In this document: positions 10,673 through 23,741 of the stretch, one piece after another
Layout of the letters: each line of letters opens with the position of its first letter
Position numbering within the stretch: position 1 is the first letter of the stretch
From: Seminavis robusta
Lineage: Eukaryota; Bacillariophyta; Bacillariophyceae; Naviculales; Naviculaceae
Direction of reading: 5' to 3'
Assembly (NCBI GenBank): GCA_903772945.1
Contig: CAICTM010000002.1
Location: 1 to 64,000, forward strand
Length of the DNA stretch: 64,000 bases
Made by a program: the position numbers and the translations under genes
Notes under the pieces: generated by a model
Database searches by the model: none
What the model was told of the DNA's origin: nothing
Seen by the model: only the letters and a program-made list of their open reading frames with translations

Positions 10673-12252
10673 ACTGCTAGCTAGTGCTGTAGTTGCTAGT
10701 AGTGTGGGAGTGAGTGAGTGATGAGTGGGCTGATGGAGAGGAGAGGATCGAAGGCTGTACCAGTAACACTCGAAAGAAGAAAAAACTCAACGAGAAAAAG
10801 TTTATGAGGATTGGATATTGGGGTGAGCTGTATGATAGATCTAATGTGCGCTGACACGGGAGAAGTGCAGTAGAAGTAATGCATCCTTGTACGGTTGTAC
10901 GGTACAAGAGCACAAGAGTTCTGGAGTACGTGAATAAGTATGCATAACTAAGTAAGTGATAAGAATCGAATCGAACAAAGGCCTGGCCGAGTTAACTTAC
11001 ACCGAAAAGAGCATACGAGTACCGGTCTCCAGACACTTAAACTCAGTGACCAGTGACGCTGCTCAATTGAACAATGAGAAAGACATCAAAAACTCCTCTA
11101 ATTCCAAACTAAGTATCGCTTCACCATACTATCATAGTAGTAGTAACTACAAGTAGCACTTATGCCTAAAGAGAGAGGCCATTGGATTGGTACAGCGGAA
11201 AACCATAAAGTGTCCAAGCAGTGTGACTCCAAGATCTCCAAGCAGACGACAGCTACCAGGCTACGATTGTACCATCCACGTTTTAGCATTCGCACAATAC
11301 AATTATTCCATTGGTATGCTTGGATACATTCTACATGTAGCTAGCTAGTCTAGCTAGCTGTTTTAAGAGGCAGACGGTTTAATATAATCTTCACCTCCTC
11401 CATGGTCCACGACGGAGAGACAGATAGTCGCCACTGGAGGAACAGCTGGAGGGACTGAGATACCAAACGTCAAGAGCAAGAGAACCTAACTAAGAGAGAC
11501 AGATCTTCGTGATGGTACGGTACGTTCATATGCATGACCTCTGCTTGGCTGGCACGCCATACATTAGATTCGATTTAGGAGAGAGTCTCAAATCGAGTGC
11601 TATGTATGCATAGATCTGCCTCCTTGCTCCTCCACAGGTGGCAAGGCTGATTGGTACACAGGATTGACAAGACCTCCCCCCAACTGACAAATACTATGTC
11701 GATCGTCCAGTGTCGCGGCATCCATGTATGCAGCATTGGATCCGAAGTCGAGCAAGCAAGTGATACCAATGTAACTAAGCAGCAAAGTTTTAGAGTGGCA
11801 ATTTTGTCTCGAGGAGTTTCAATTTTTTATGGTGAGGATGATGAGATCGTCAAGAGCTACGGTACATGTACAACCGGTCGGTATACCAGTATACCAGTCC
11901 CAAGCAGGTTCGTCCTCCGTTGTCAAGCATTGCTTCCTTCTTGTGGATGGGAGCTGTACGGTACATGTACGACCATCGATGCGGCTGCGCGTCGTCAATT
12001 TCAAGTTGTGTAAGTGCATGCTCGCGACAGTCACAGAGAGATGCATGCCGATCATACACTAGCGAAAGATTTGAGCTGCCTCTAGCTAGGCACAACAAGA
12101 GAACACATGGCTGACACTACAATCATGTTGCCGTTGCCGTTGCCATGGGCTGTGCCCCTTGCATTGTTGTTGCCAGCAAGGAGCATCTTTTAGCTTCGTG
12201 ATTGGCAGGAAGGACCATGAACCGACCAGGATGTCATTTATGGAGACGGTTG
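10673..12252. other. Intergenic, upstream of the GAF gene
   Basis: This holds the presumed promoter of the GAF gene (right to left from 10673) and the 3' flank of the cysteine-repeat gene. No gene is supported. Palindromic clusters occur near 11336-11362 (CTAGCTAG) and 11858-11900 (GTACATGTAC, ACCGGTCGG, paired TATACCAGTATACCAG). Confidence 0.55.
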
Positions 12253-15200
12253 TCAACTGGGAGTGCCAGGGGAACTGGTTGGTGTTTGTGTCGGGGTGTC
12301 CTCCGGGAGAACACAGACATCTGTACCATCATTCAAGGTCTCACCCCCAACACATCCAGGGACATAATCATTTGCATTACGTTGCCAGCATATTAGATCT
12401 CCAGAACACTCATCATCATAATCGCAATCTCCTTTACAACGAGGCAGACTTTTGCGGTCAAGAGGAAAAGGTGATTCGAAATAGCTTCTTTGAGAACCAT
12501 GCTAGAAGCCTGCACACCATCTTCAAGACACCTTTGCTCTACTTACGGAAAGACACTGGCAGGTTTACCATCATTCCCAATTCTCTCAACAAGATCATCT
12601 TGTAGTGACTGTGGACTAAATGATTCCTGGCTAGCAAGTGCATCCTCTGGTAGCACACAGATATCGGTTGCCTCATTGAAAGTTTCACCTCCCAAACAAC
12701 CAGGGACAGTTTCATTGGCATTCCGTTGCCAACAAGTTAGATTTCCAGCACAGTCTTCATCATAGTCACAGTCTCCTTTACAGTGGGGCAACCTGGCGCA
12801 TTGGTCAAAGTAGGAGAAATGTTAGTTATGAACACGAGCATTGAATAGTGGCTGAAAAAAATTGTTCTGCACTCACGGAAAAGCACTAGCAGGTGCACCA
12901 TTGTTGCCAATCCGTTCAACTTGGTTGGCGGTTTGATTGTGTGAACTAACTGATTCCACTACTGCTGTTAAAGGAGTAGCCATGAGCAAAGGCAAAAGAT
13001 CCTCGGGAAGCACACAAAAGTCAGTATCCTTGTTGTGTGTTTCACCCCCCACACATCCGGGAACAAAGTCATTGGAGTTGCGTTGCCAGCATGTTAAATT
13101 TCCAGCACAATCACCATCCTGGTCACAGTCTCCTTGACAGTGAGCGAGCCTTCGAATTGAAGAGAGGCGAAGGAAAATGTTAACAAGAAGCACATTCCCA
13201 ACTTCAAGCAAGCAAGCTTACTTACGGAAAGGCAGTGGCAGGTTCCCCGTTATTTCCAACTAGTTCTACATGATTGGCTGGGAGAGAAGCTGAACCACTT
13301 GGCTCCAGACTCGGGGTAGGAGACTGATTCTGGGGTGCTGTTGGCGCTGAGGACTCGGAGGGAGGCGAGCTTGGTATAGATGATTTTGAGGGGCTTGAGG
13401 TTGGCACTGAAGTCTCATGGTGGAACATTTGCATGTATGCCTGCTGTACATCTGAAGGCTGAACTGGTGCAGCAGTTGGAATTATGGTTGGGCTTGGGGA
13501 TGGGCCTTGGCTTGGTCCAGTGGATGGCAATGAGCTTGAAGAAGTACCAGCACTTGACCCTAGAGATGATTCAACAGATGGGCTCTCAGATGGGCTCGAG
13601 TAAAATGACGGCTCTTGGCTTGTAGCATCACTGGAGGCACTTGGAGCAGAAGACAGAAGGGGTGTTGGCTGAGGACTTGGGTCAATGGCTTGTTGAACCA
13701 ACAGCAAAAAGGCTTCAAGCTTTGATGGCATGGTTGGTGCTGGAGTTGGGGAAATGCTTGGAGTGAAGGACAGTGCAGAGCTTGGTCCAAGAGATGGGGA
13801 AATGCTCGGCGTGAAGGATGGCGCAGAGCTTGGTCCAAGTGATGGTGTCGAGCTTGGTCCAAGTGATGGTGCAGAGCTTGGTATGAGTGACGGTGCAGAG
13901 CTTGTTTCGAGTGATGGTTCAGAGCTTAGTATGAGTGAAGGTGCAGAGCTTGGACCAAGTGATGGTCGAGAGCTTGGACCAAGAGATGGTGCAGGGCTTG
14001 GTCCAAGTGATGGTGCAGGGCTGGGTCCAAGTGATGGTGCAGAACTTGGACCAAGTGATGGTGATGGGCTTTGAGTAACAGATATTACGTTGGCTTCAGA
14101 AGCTGTGACTTGGGTTGGTCCATCAGATTGCCCAAGTGATGGAGGACCAGAGGAATGATCAGAGGATGGATCATCTGAGCTGTAGTCTGTTGGTGCGGCC
14201 GTAGATACCAAGAGTTGCTCTGATGCAGGGTTGCTGGAAGCTTGTAGTACATTTGGACGAAGATCATTGGTCGGATTGGGTGACGCACCTTCACCAAGAA
14301 TCGTAACAGACTGACTTTCCAAGGTTGTTTGATCAACAGTTGAATCAGTAGTTTGTTCCATATTTTCAATACTCGTTTCTGTTGATGGAATCACTGTTTG
14401 ATCCAAGTCTGCCGCTGTGCCTGCCGTTGGCCCGGTTGTGGGCATCCATGTAGTTCCTACTGCAGTTGGAAGTTCTGTTTGTTGCCATGTTGGCATTGCC
14501 GTGGGCATCCATGTGGGATTCGTGACGGGACCAGATGTTGGAGTAAGCGTTATAGGCGAATCTGATGGAGCATGTGTAGATGGTGCACCAGATGGACTCG
14601 CTGTGGGAGCAGGCGTTAATTTGGCAAAAAGATGCTGCAACGAAGCCAAATCTGCTTGTGGGTTCGAAGATGTTGACAGCCAAGTCTCCAATAAATCCAT
14701 CACATACTTCCCCTGCGATAGTGATAGGTCTGACTCAGATGTTGCTATTTCTCGGCCAATTTTCTTTGAAGGGTTTTCTTCCATGTGCTTCATGGAAAGC
14801 TTTTGCTCCGATGTAGGTTCTTGAGTTGGTTCTGATGTAGGGCTCAGTGTTTGATCGATGCTTGGCCTTGCCACAGCACTTTGACTCGGATTTTCAGTTT
14901 GGCTTGGAGCAATGCTTCCGGTCAGAGCTGGGGTTGGGCTGCTTGTAACATCGTTTGCCTGGCTCCACGAGGACGAGCTAGTTGTAAACTTTGCAGGCCT
15001 CGTGTTTTTTGAACCTGTCGCGGCAGGACGAATAAAAACGTTGCTGGAGCCATCGCTCTCGATTGCTTCGCCTGAAGTCGTTGGATAGTTTGTTGGCATT
15101 AGGGATGAGCGCCACGATGGTGATGATGAAGACGAGGACCAAAAGGAGGACGACGACGACGGTGCACGTGACGGTGCTCGTGATGGCGATGGTGATGTTG

Positions 15201-16011
15201 TGCCAAGAGACTCACTCTGAACCTGAGCGTCATCTGGCCTGGGCGGGCGACCATTCCCACCGTTTTGTTGTCTTGGCCGACTGAGTGACTTTTCCAGACC
15301 TCCAGTTGCTGTTTGAGACAGTAGAGCAACGCCTCGGGTTAGTTTTGTTGGAGTCTCAGCTGCTCCCGATTGTATTATTGTAGGGTACGCCCTTGCTCTT
15401 GCTGGTGGTAGCGTTGTTGGATTCGCAAACGAAGAAGGAATACTGCTTGCTGTCGTTGCCCTTGCGATGCCTGGTCCCGTTATTTCCCCTCCAAAGATGA
15501 CCAAGCGCCCTGGGCCGCCATCATCCGTGCCTCCCTCAGTGCTACTTTCCGTCCAGAACCTTTCTTCTGCTCGGTCTTTCTCTTCTTGTGACCCCCTAAC
15601 GACTAGGTTCAGGCGAGGCTTTTCAAGGACACGACGATGTCGTTGCGCTCGATTTCGATTTCGATTTCGATTTCGATTTCGTGTTTGCATTGTTAGGTAC
15701 GGGTACATCATGCCTGTTGCTTTCCTTCTGTTCTCAACAGAGCTTGTCGGCGGTTGGTTGTTCATCACGGGATAGTCATAAGCATTGGTATCAGCATCGG
15801 CAGACTCTTCGATTCCCGTTTCGGTTTGCAACCCTCGTAACAGCTCTGGGCGATCTCCAATCATGGAGCCGATAGAGCAAAACAAGGTTGCACAGAGTAG
15901 AATTACAATCAGAAGGAGGCCTTTGCAAGTGGAATCTTTCCGTGCATGTGGCTGCTCCTGTCGACGGTCTTCGAAGCCCACCGCGACAAGGTCGATTTGA
16001 CAATCTCGCAT
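12253..16011 (-). CDS. Membrane-anchored Ser/Pro-rich protein with exon-encoded diatom cysteine repeats
   Basis: Four exons on the minus strand: 13226-16011, 12877-13149, 12547-12792 and 12253-12448. They total 3501 nt and encode 1166 aa with no internal stop. The start is ATG at 16011; an in-frame TTG nine bases upstream is not preferred. A hydrophobic segment near residues 30-50 (LLLIVILLCATLFCSIGSMIG) acts as a signal anchor. A very long Ser/Thr/Pro region follows, including a run of LGPSSAPS-like octapeptides. The C-terminus has three copies of the diatom motif GNNGxPAxAFP + LxxCxGDCDxDxxCxGxLxCWQRN...VPGCxGGET..D.CVLPED. All introns are phase 2 and split each repeat at the same FP|L point, so each repeat is an exon module. 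Inference: a heavily glycosylated surface or frustule-associated protein. The biochemical role is unknown. Confidence 0.85.
13742..14072 (-). repeat. 24-nt coding minisatellite (LGPSSAPS repeats)
   Basis: On the plus strand a 24-nt unit like GGTCCAAGTGATGGTGCAGA with a GCTT tail recurs about a dozen times with small changes. It encodes tandem S-L-G-P-S-(S/P)-A-P octapeptides in the minus-strand gene. Such in-frame repeats vary in length between alleles by slippage. Confidence 0.85.
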
Positions 16012-16606
16012 GATGATCAATAATAAGAAGGTCGAATCGAGGGAACGCGAGACCTAACCTTTTAGGCAACTACTAAAGTATGTTAGCAAGAGATTCCGTA
16101 TTGCCTCTTCCATTCCACAACCCTCTTTCAAATTAAGGGAGAACGACTAGACTCATTGCGGCCATGGAGATCAGATCGACTTAGCTTCAGTTGGTACCAG
16201 GTACAGTACTTCGCGATTCTTTTAAACTGGTGGAAGAGGCAAATTATCGAGTTAATCGAAAACGTTGGAGGCCAAATTTTCGGAAGCGTGGGAGTGGATG
16301 GAGACCGAGCCACGCGATCCTGAACGGAGAGAGGTGCGCGCTTGTGGCCTTTCACGCACTGATCGAGGACTGTCTCGTCCCTCGAAGGACATACAGACTC
16401 CACTCCAAGTTTCGCAATAAGGATGCAACGCTAGCTAGCTAGTCTGCTCCAGGCAACGGTGTTGGTAGGATGTACAGTTAAAACCTTTCTTATAATGTTC
16501 ATACAAAAACTAGAAAATGAAAAATGAAAAACACCCCAACTTCAAAACTGATGATGAAACCCAACTTCAAAACTGATGATGAAACCCTAAGTTTCAGTAT
16601 ACTCGA
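16012..16606. other. Short intergenic region with an exact 25-bp tandem duplication
   Basis: No gene is seen. CCAACTTCAAAACTGATGAT plus five more bases is present twice in exact tandem at 16536-16560 and 16561-16585, just beyond the stop of the cyclase gene. The part next to 16012 is the presumed promoter of the cysteine-repeat gene. Confidence 0.6.
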
Positions 16607-19600
16607 TCACGGAACGACGGCTCCACTGTCGGGGCTCTCATACTTTTCCTTGTAGTTGATCAGATACTGCTGGACCATTTCTTGTCCTTTACGCTCCCAT
16701 TCTTTCCTGTTGATCTCAGCGTAGCTTTGGAGGCAACCATGCAATTCCGTGAGCGATACCGTGCGACGCAAACAGTATAGCACGAATCGGGCACCACACA
16801 AACGACAGGAAGACAACTTACTTCAGGAATTCATCACTGGAAACGCCAAAAACTCCGCAGGTAAAGAGCTTCTTAGCAAGTGGAATGACGTAAAAGTCAA
16901 AGAACCCCTGTGATCCATCGAGTGGAGCCGCAAAGAAAGACCGTGAGCATGACTGCCTTGCAACACGATTTAATACAGAAGAGTGCCGTGCATGAACTTA
17001 CGAGCTCTCCCTGATACCATCCTTCGGAAGGATCTTTCTCAAGCCTGCCTGCCTTGTAACCTTTGTACATTTCGTGGAAGAGTCTCTCGTTCCACTTGGC
17101 GTACACATGCCAATGCTGCATTGTGTGAGACACGTCAGAGGCTTGAATCAAATGCTCAATAACGATTGTTGCCTTTCTATTGACTGCACAGGTGTCATCA
17201 GGACAAGGAGATCCATTGGAGTTGTCGGGATTGAAAGCAATATTCCAACGTTGCTTCCTTGCTGCTCCAAGATTCTTGTCCATAATGTCAGTAGCCATCA
17301 CACTGTTCACAACCAAAGATCGGAATCGAGTGAACTCCTCGGCATCGCAGCACAGACACGATCTCAGGTTCTCGTAACGAGGCTCCATCAGCATGCTCCA
17401 CGCGAGATCCACACTGCATATTTTGGGAGATGAAGGAAGTGAGCGGCATGCTGCCAGAGTGATCCCGTCACAAGCCATGTCCTGGACGTACCTATTCTGT
17501 TCTGCCACACTCAGATTGTTATACTTTTCCGCCAATGGAGACTCTTCCTTGATCAACACCATATTTGGAATTCCCAAATGGTCGAGATCGTGGATCAAGG
17601 CGCTAAAGGTGCATGCAAATCGAGTCAACGGATCTGACGTGATGCCTAAAAATTGGTGGGGAAAGTGTGAGATTTCTTTGGCCCATGGGATTATTTAATA
17701 ATTGCGTCCTAACGATCGATCGAAAAAGGGGTGCCTGCAGTTTGAGTTTGAAGTTCGGACGTACCAAAAGTGTGGTCATGGAGCTCGGCGTCGAGCTTGT
17801 CCTTGTCATAGTCGCCTTTGCGTCTTTTCACAGCAAGTTGTTGCTTTGGGTCAACGATCCTGCTCATCATCTTGATAACACTCATTGTGACTGCAGAATG
17901 CAACCCGGAGGGAAGGGAACAAATAATGAGTTACTGCGACAAACTAAGCAACACCAAGTCTCGTCATTGGTCATTGGTTGACTCACCATGTGACGCATGC
18001 TCAAAGTTGTGAAATGGATTGAAGTGATAGCCAGAGGCGATCCTCGTGATCAGATGACGAAGCTGATCCACTACCTCCACATCAAGCTCCACGGATTCTG
18101 GGTCCACTTGCTTTTTCAGGGTGTCAGCGCAAAACTCTGGCAGAGTGATCACTTCTTTCACCTCTTCCAAGACCATTCCTGTGCCTGTCCCCGTCGCCGT
18201 ATTGATCAAAGAATTAGAAGAACTTGATCCTTTTCCCATTGCTTCTCTTCGCGCTACAACACTCTTCAGCAAGGCACTGAGCACTTGCACATTCCATTCT
18301 ACCAGTCTGTTGATCTTTTCGAGATTTGCGTCAGGTGCAGCTCCGATGAAGGAAGAGGATAGAACGTCTCCGTCGTCCGAAACATCGCTTGCTTTGGACG
18401 CTTCATTGATCCGGATGAAGTATGTCTACGATAGATCAACAAGTAGAATGATCCAAGGTCAGATGCAATGGAGATGATTTCACGATGATCAGCCAACCAC
18501 AGCAACGAAGCACGCCACAAATTAACTCACTTGCAGCTTGCCCTTGCCCTGTGTCGAGTTTAGGCAAGTATAGTGGCGCGTCAGAAGGTACACGTGAAGA
18601 GCGTTTCGGGGATTTGCCCAGTCCCAGGAAGAAGTCACAATCAAAAACTCACCTTGGCTTCCACAAGGTCGTCCCGTGGAATGAGCCAATTCTGACGTCC
18701 TCCCTGAATCAACAACTCCGCTGTTTCGGAGCTGGCTTGGATCCTATTACAAACACCAGTGCTTTCCATGCGTGATGCTGTTGATGGAGGGAAACAAATT
18801 GCATGAGGAAACAGACAATGCCCTTTAGCAGTCTTGTCGCTGGTTGCACTTGTACTTACCAGTGTTGATCGCATCTCCAAAGAGCTACGTAAAGAAGAGG
18901 AGGATCATTTCTTGTGAGCTTTCCCGTCAGCTGCGACAACAAAAGGAAACGAAACGGTTCCTTAATTGACGTACTTGGAAGCGTCCTATTTGCCAGAACA
19001 GTACAAGGTCGTGTGAGTCCACGGCTTCTCTCTCTCTCTCTCTCGGCATATACAGCTGCATGCCTTTCTGATCGGACTCACCTTTATCACCACGCAGGAC
19101 GCCTGCGACGACTTGACCACTGTGCAAACCGATCCTCAAACCTGAACCGATCGAAAGACGAAGACCAATTGTCATGTGAGACATCTGCTGATTCCATTCC
19201 TTGTTCATACTCCGTACTAGTACATGTGCAAGGAACTTGTCCTGTTGCCGGTCTCGTCACTCACCAAGATTGCTTGTATCCGGACCTGCATAGGGAAAGG
19301 ATCACACAATCACATCGTGTGAGCTAACCTCGGAACGCAAAACCAAGGACCGATCCGATTGAATCCTTGTCGCCGTTGACTCTTACCCAAGCTCTTTTCA
19401 AGTGCCTTGACCAGTTTCAACAGTCTGTTGAGGCAATCGTTGGCGAACCGCGCCATGACGGCTAAGCAAAGAACAATGGTCAGTACACTGAGGTGCCATT
19501 GAACACAACGTGCTGCAACAATCTACGATCAACCTACCGGCATGGTCCTTTCGTGGCTTCGGTAGTCCACAAACTGAGAGGGGGCACAGACGGCAGGAAC

Positions 19601-22148
19601 AGCGTGAGGATGACGGCCCTTATCATCACCATTCGTTCTAGCCCTTCGGGTCCAACCAACTGCGCTTACCAGCCACATCTGTTGATTGCAAGGATTCATG
19701 CGTGCATCGATAAGCGAATGAATGAAAGACCAATTTCCATCATGTTCACCACACTTTGACAAACTTACAGCAATCTCCCACTGTCTCAACTGCTCAGTTG
19801 GAAGCGCAAAGCAAACCAAGTAAGTAAATAAGCGCTCAAGAAAACTAGCAGAGGCCGACGCCAAAATACCAGAATGCTCTCTTACCCTTGTACACCCTCC
19901 GTCGCTGCGCAATCATGTCGAAACTGCATCGCAAGTGTTGACCGAGAATGGGCGAGAATGTCAGAGCAATATTCACTCGTTGGGCTTGCATCCGTGGTTT
20001 GCGTCCTCTATGCTCACCTATGATACAAGATCTCCAACAATGTAAACACCTGAGATGGTTCTCGGACACTGCTCCACGCTATGCATGGGAGAATAGGGAG
20101 AGAGAATGGATGTCAGCGATCTTGAGTGATCATGTCGAGCCAAGCGCTACCCAACATCTATCTTTCGCAAGCAAGCAGTCTTACCTGTAAAGCCAACCAG
20201 ATCTTTGGGTTGGAAGAGCAAACAAGTGCGTGAGCACATATTATGACGGCAGTGACGTTTGCCGTAATGTTTCAAGTACTGCTTCACGTACCGGCGAACA
20301 TGAGGGTTGTGTATGGATGCAATTCCGCGATAGGTTTGCTTCCAAAGATGCCTTCACTGGTGAGAAGAGTATTGAGCCTCGACTTGGAGAGTACACTTCG
20401 TTCTCCGGTTTCTCCGTTCACAAAAACATCTTTTTGTTTTTGTTTGTTGGCGGACTTGAGGTCCTTGAGTCGCCTTGCTTTGATTTGTGCGTCCTGAATC
20501 ATGCGTTCTCTGACAGCTGGAGGGAAGAGGTTGGAGACGATGGAAGCTTCAGCTGCAGCCTTTGTGATGACTCTGTGCATGGCAATGGACTGGTACATGT
20601 TGTGGATCATCCACACGGCGAGAAGCGCAGAAGCGACAAAGATCATGACTCCACTAACGACGACAGAGGCGAGATCTGCGACGTAAGTTCCTTGCACTGG
20701 CACTACGACTACGGTCCAGACGCGCCCTCCGATTTCCATTTCTCGTTCGTAGTATAGGTCGGTATCTTTGTGGAGTGCATCATAGCTGGTTTCGGCTTGT
20801 GGGTTTGTGATGGTGGTGGTGGTAGTAGTTTGGTTTGTTTGTTGGTCATGGTGGACTGTCTCGTGGAGGACCCTGATTTCAACTCCCGATAGGAATTGAG
20901 GAGCAACATAAGGATCCAATTTGTTGTTAGTCTTGTCGAATAGGTATACGGATAGGGTCACGGCTTGATCGCGTGCAGCCCGTTTGAGAAGAGCCCCAAT
21001 ACTAACGACAAGGCTCGTGAGATCCCTTGGCTTTGAGTTGAATTTGTCTGGAAGAGGCGCGCCGGGATGATACAGTGCCACGCTGTATCCGGCGTTTTCT
21101 GACGCCGTGCCCACGAGCATGAACCTTCCTGTGAGCGCTGGCTCTCCCGTTTGTAGAGCCTTATCTATGGTGACTGCTTCCCAGGGAGCCGAGTACACAT
21201 CATAGTTTCCGGCTTTTCCAACGAGTTCCTTTGGCTCTCCAAACTGTATTATGACATATTATGACATATGATTATGAAATGAGTGAGAATGATAATCAAA
21301 CAAGGCATTGAGACCAATCTGTTGTGCCGGTTCGTGATGCGTACCTGAATGGGGAAGTAGAATGGCTGTTCGGACCTGTTCTTGAATACGAGCTCTTCTG
21401 GGTTTGCAGGATCTGGTTCCAAACCAGTGATGCCTCCCTGGTATCCTGCGTATGGACCCCAAATATCCAGTCCTTGTCGCTCCATTTGAGGTCGTTCCTG
21501 GTGCGTGATATTGGGATTCCATTGCACCATTTCAAAGTCCAATCCTCCTGAAGTGGTGTAGTGGTATAGAATTTCAAAGTCTTCACTGGTAAAGTTATCC
21601 GTGCGCCAATTGCGACAAGCTTGATGGACCCTACCGTATGTATGTAAGTAAGTAAGTGTTAGCAACGGTGCAAAACCAATCTCATCTCAATAATACATGT
21701 AGTATGATGTTCGTCTGACGTACCATAGGGCTGCCGCATCGTAGTCTTTCCAGGACGAGTCAATGCTCTTGGCCAAATCGGAGGCCCTCCTTTCAAACTC
21801 GCCAGAGTTGTCTTGCTTGGTGTTGGAAATTCCCATGTAGAGAAACGAGCAGGAAGCAACTGATCCCACAATGAGGACCAACAAGGCGGCAAGCAGTGTG
21901 CGCTTGGTGGTCTTTTCAATGTTCATGGAATGCTCCTTGATGGTCTCAGAGTCGGTCAAGCTGTCATCTTTGGACTGACCGGTAGTCCCGTTTCCAGACT
22001 TGCCGTTGCTAAACTCGTCCCCGTTCGTGTTCGTCTCCTCTTCATCTTGCAGTTCATCCAACAAGTCTTCAGGACGAAACGACGTTGGTTCCAACCAATT
22101 CGCCGTAGACGAGCGGCGTGGAGCGCTAGAACGGCTCAGGATCTTCAT
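16607..22148 (-). CDS. Receptor nucleotide (guanylate-type) cyclase fused to a cyclic-nucleotide phosphodiesterase, 22 exons
   Basis: Exons, all GT-AG and phase-consistent: 21724-22148, 21345-21630, 20292-21243, 20185-20202, 20018-20078, 19886-19923, 19769-19789, 19670-19678, 19538-19573, 19387-19461, 19265-19285, 19082-19141, 18975-18985, 18860-18884, 18653-18777, 18531-18548, 17987-18425, 17765-17890, 17492-17645, 17002-17413, 16822-16907, 16607-16724. They total 3516 nt, 1171 aa. Cytosolic N-terminus, TM1 about 84-106, CHASE-like ectodomain, TM2 about 427-449. Class III cyclase domain from about 546: metal Asp555 (FAD|LVGFT) and Asp599 (VETVGDC), GTP-type Glu595, GLHSG, LFGDAINTASRMESTG. 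The second specificity position is Gln (RFQLFGD), not Cys, so GTP use is likely, not certain. PDE domain: HNFEHASHV, HDLDH at 934-938, ASDVSH. Inference: it makes and destroys cyclic nucleotide in response to an outside signal. Intron 17414-17491 is 78 nt and free of in-frame stops. Confidence 0.92.
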
Positions 22149-23741
22149 GGTCGAGGAATGCAAACTTTGCAAAAACTTGCAAAAACTTTGCAAAAACTTA
22201 ATTAAAACAAAAAAAAACTGCTATTGTGAGAAACCCTAGTAGAAAAATGAATGCGTTCGTTTGTGCCAACTAGTCTAGTCTAGCCTCTTCTCGTCGATCT
22301 TGCAGTCTTGTACCGTTCACACCGTACGGGTATGCCATACTTTCGGTACATGACCACTGCTAGCTAGACTACTGTAGAATTCTCTAATGGAGGCAAATTC
22401 TCACAATACGAACGGCGAACGGCGAGGATCCCATAGGACCAACAAGAATCTGTCAATCTTCGGTTGGACTGGAAGGAAGCAGTCAAAGCACACGAAAGTG
22501 CCCATTCGTTTGACAGCAGAATGTCACCATCAATAAGTACTCAGAGAAAGGTTCAAGTGAGCTTGGAGAATCTGGGAGCTATCAGATTCTGGGTTAGAGG
22601 GTGGTGTATCAGTGCTCCCTTTGAAACTGCTGCGAAATATAAGAACGGAAGATGTTTCTAGTGAAACGTCCGAGCGTCTGATCGCCATGAACAGCTCAGT
22701 GTCAGCTAAAGTAACCTAAACGAATCCTCAACTGGATGTTAATCACCGAAACCTAAAACAAACAAAATTATAATGGAGCGTCTCTTTTACCTTTTACCCT
22801 CAACTGGTCTGGTAGCTGGTACTTAATTAAATGACATAAAGGGTGGGGTGCTGATTGGCGTTCAGGAAGTTTTAACACCAAAGAACCCCATCAAACATCA
22901 AACATCAAAAGAAAAGAAATCTTTGGATTTATTTTGGAAGTTTCAGTGTCAACTCTTGAGGTGAGGCAAAGCTGTTGAGCTGCTGTGGACACGGGGCAGG
23001 GACAACTTCGGGAGCCTCGATCATAAGGCGGGCTCCATGAACGAAAAGCATGTTGATTGATCCAGCGCATGATTAGATACACGTACAATGATACTTGGTA
23101 CCGGTATGCACAACAGCTAGCTAGACTACCGTACTAGTAATGTACGATGCCAGTACTGCCCGGACTTCTTTGATCACAATTTTGCTCAAACTGTGAGGGC
23201 TGGATTGATACTTATCCCTTGCTGGCTGGTAAGCTAGTACATGTAATGCTCTACTTTTCCAAGATGACATACCAGTACATTTACTCGTCTGTAAAGTACC
23301 TCCATAGATCGTACTAGTAATGATAGAAACACTGACCGGTGGTTCTGGCGGATCCTCCTGTTGCCAAGCTTCCGGCAGATGTACAGGACTACTAGCTAGC
23401 TAGTACTCACTCGTGATCGGTGACCAACACCCGCCGAGGACCCATCATTCAAAGTCCAAAGCTATGCCCGAATGTTTATTCCGCTACACTGCTTTAATTG
23501 TAGTTGAGATAGCCCTGACTCTATCTGAGCTTGACGTGACTCTGATGACTGGGTCACTTCTTCGTGCTGCCTCTTTTAAAAACCTTTGGTCTTGAAGGTG
23601 TCACAAGCGGTATTGGATGTCTGGTTCAGTCATTGTCTGCTTGCCAAGCGACGTCCGAGCAATCGAGCAATGACACGGCAAGACTTCCGCGCAACACAAA
23701 ACACAAAACACAAAACACAGCATCATTTCGTTTTCTTTGCC
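22149..23741. other. Intergenic between divergently transcribed genes
   Basis: The cyclase gene runs left and the cyclophilin-like gene runs right from this 1.6-kb region, so it holds both promoters. No gene is supported. Palindromes (GGTACCGGTA near 23097, CTAGCTAGTA near 23395) recur. Just left of the cyclase ATG is a CTTTGCAAAAACTTGCAAAAA direct repeat (22160-22200). Confidence 0.5.
23691..23720 (+). promoter_or_regulatory. ACAAAAC-type A/C heptamer repeat just upstream of the start codon
   Basis: Four imperfect copies of AACACAA/ACAAAAC lie 22 bases before the ATG at 23742. Nearly the same repeat occurs upstream of the genes at 53646 and 60272. It could be a 5' UTR or promoter element. 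This is inference from position only. Confidence 0.4.

Noticed and set aside
13730-14074. Plus-strand frame of Gly/Asp/Leu repeats
   Set aside because: It is the antisense reading of the 24-nt minisatellite that encodes LGPSSAPS repeats on the minus strand.
16012-16020. Upstream start for the cysteine-repeat protein
   Set aside because: The nine-base extension begins with TTG. The ATG at 16009-16011 is the first proper start. The same reasoning rejected non-ATG extensions at 22193 and 23586.
17414-17491. Coding insert of 26 residues in the phosphodiesterase domain
   Set aside because: It has GTACGT and TGCAG ends, and removing it restores the SVAEQN|SVDLAW motif of the family, so it is a 78-nt intron that happens to lack stops.
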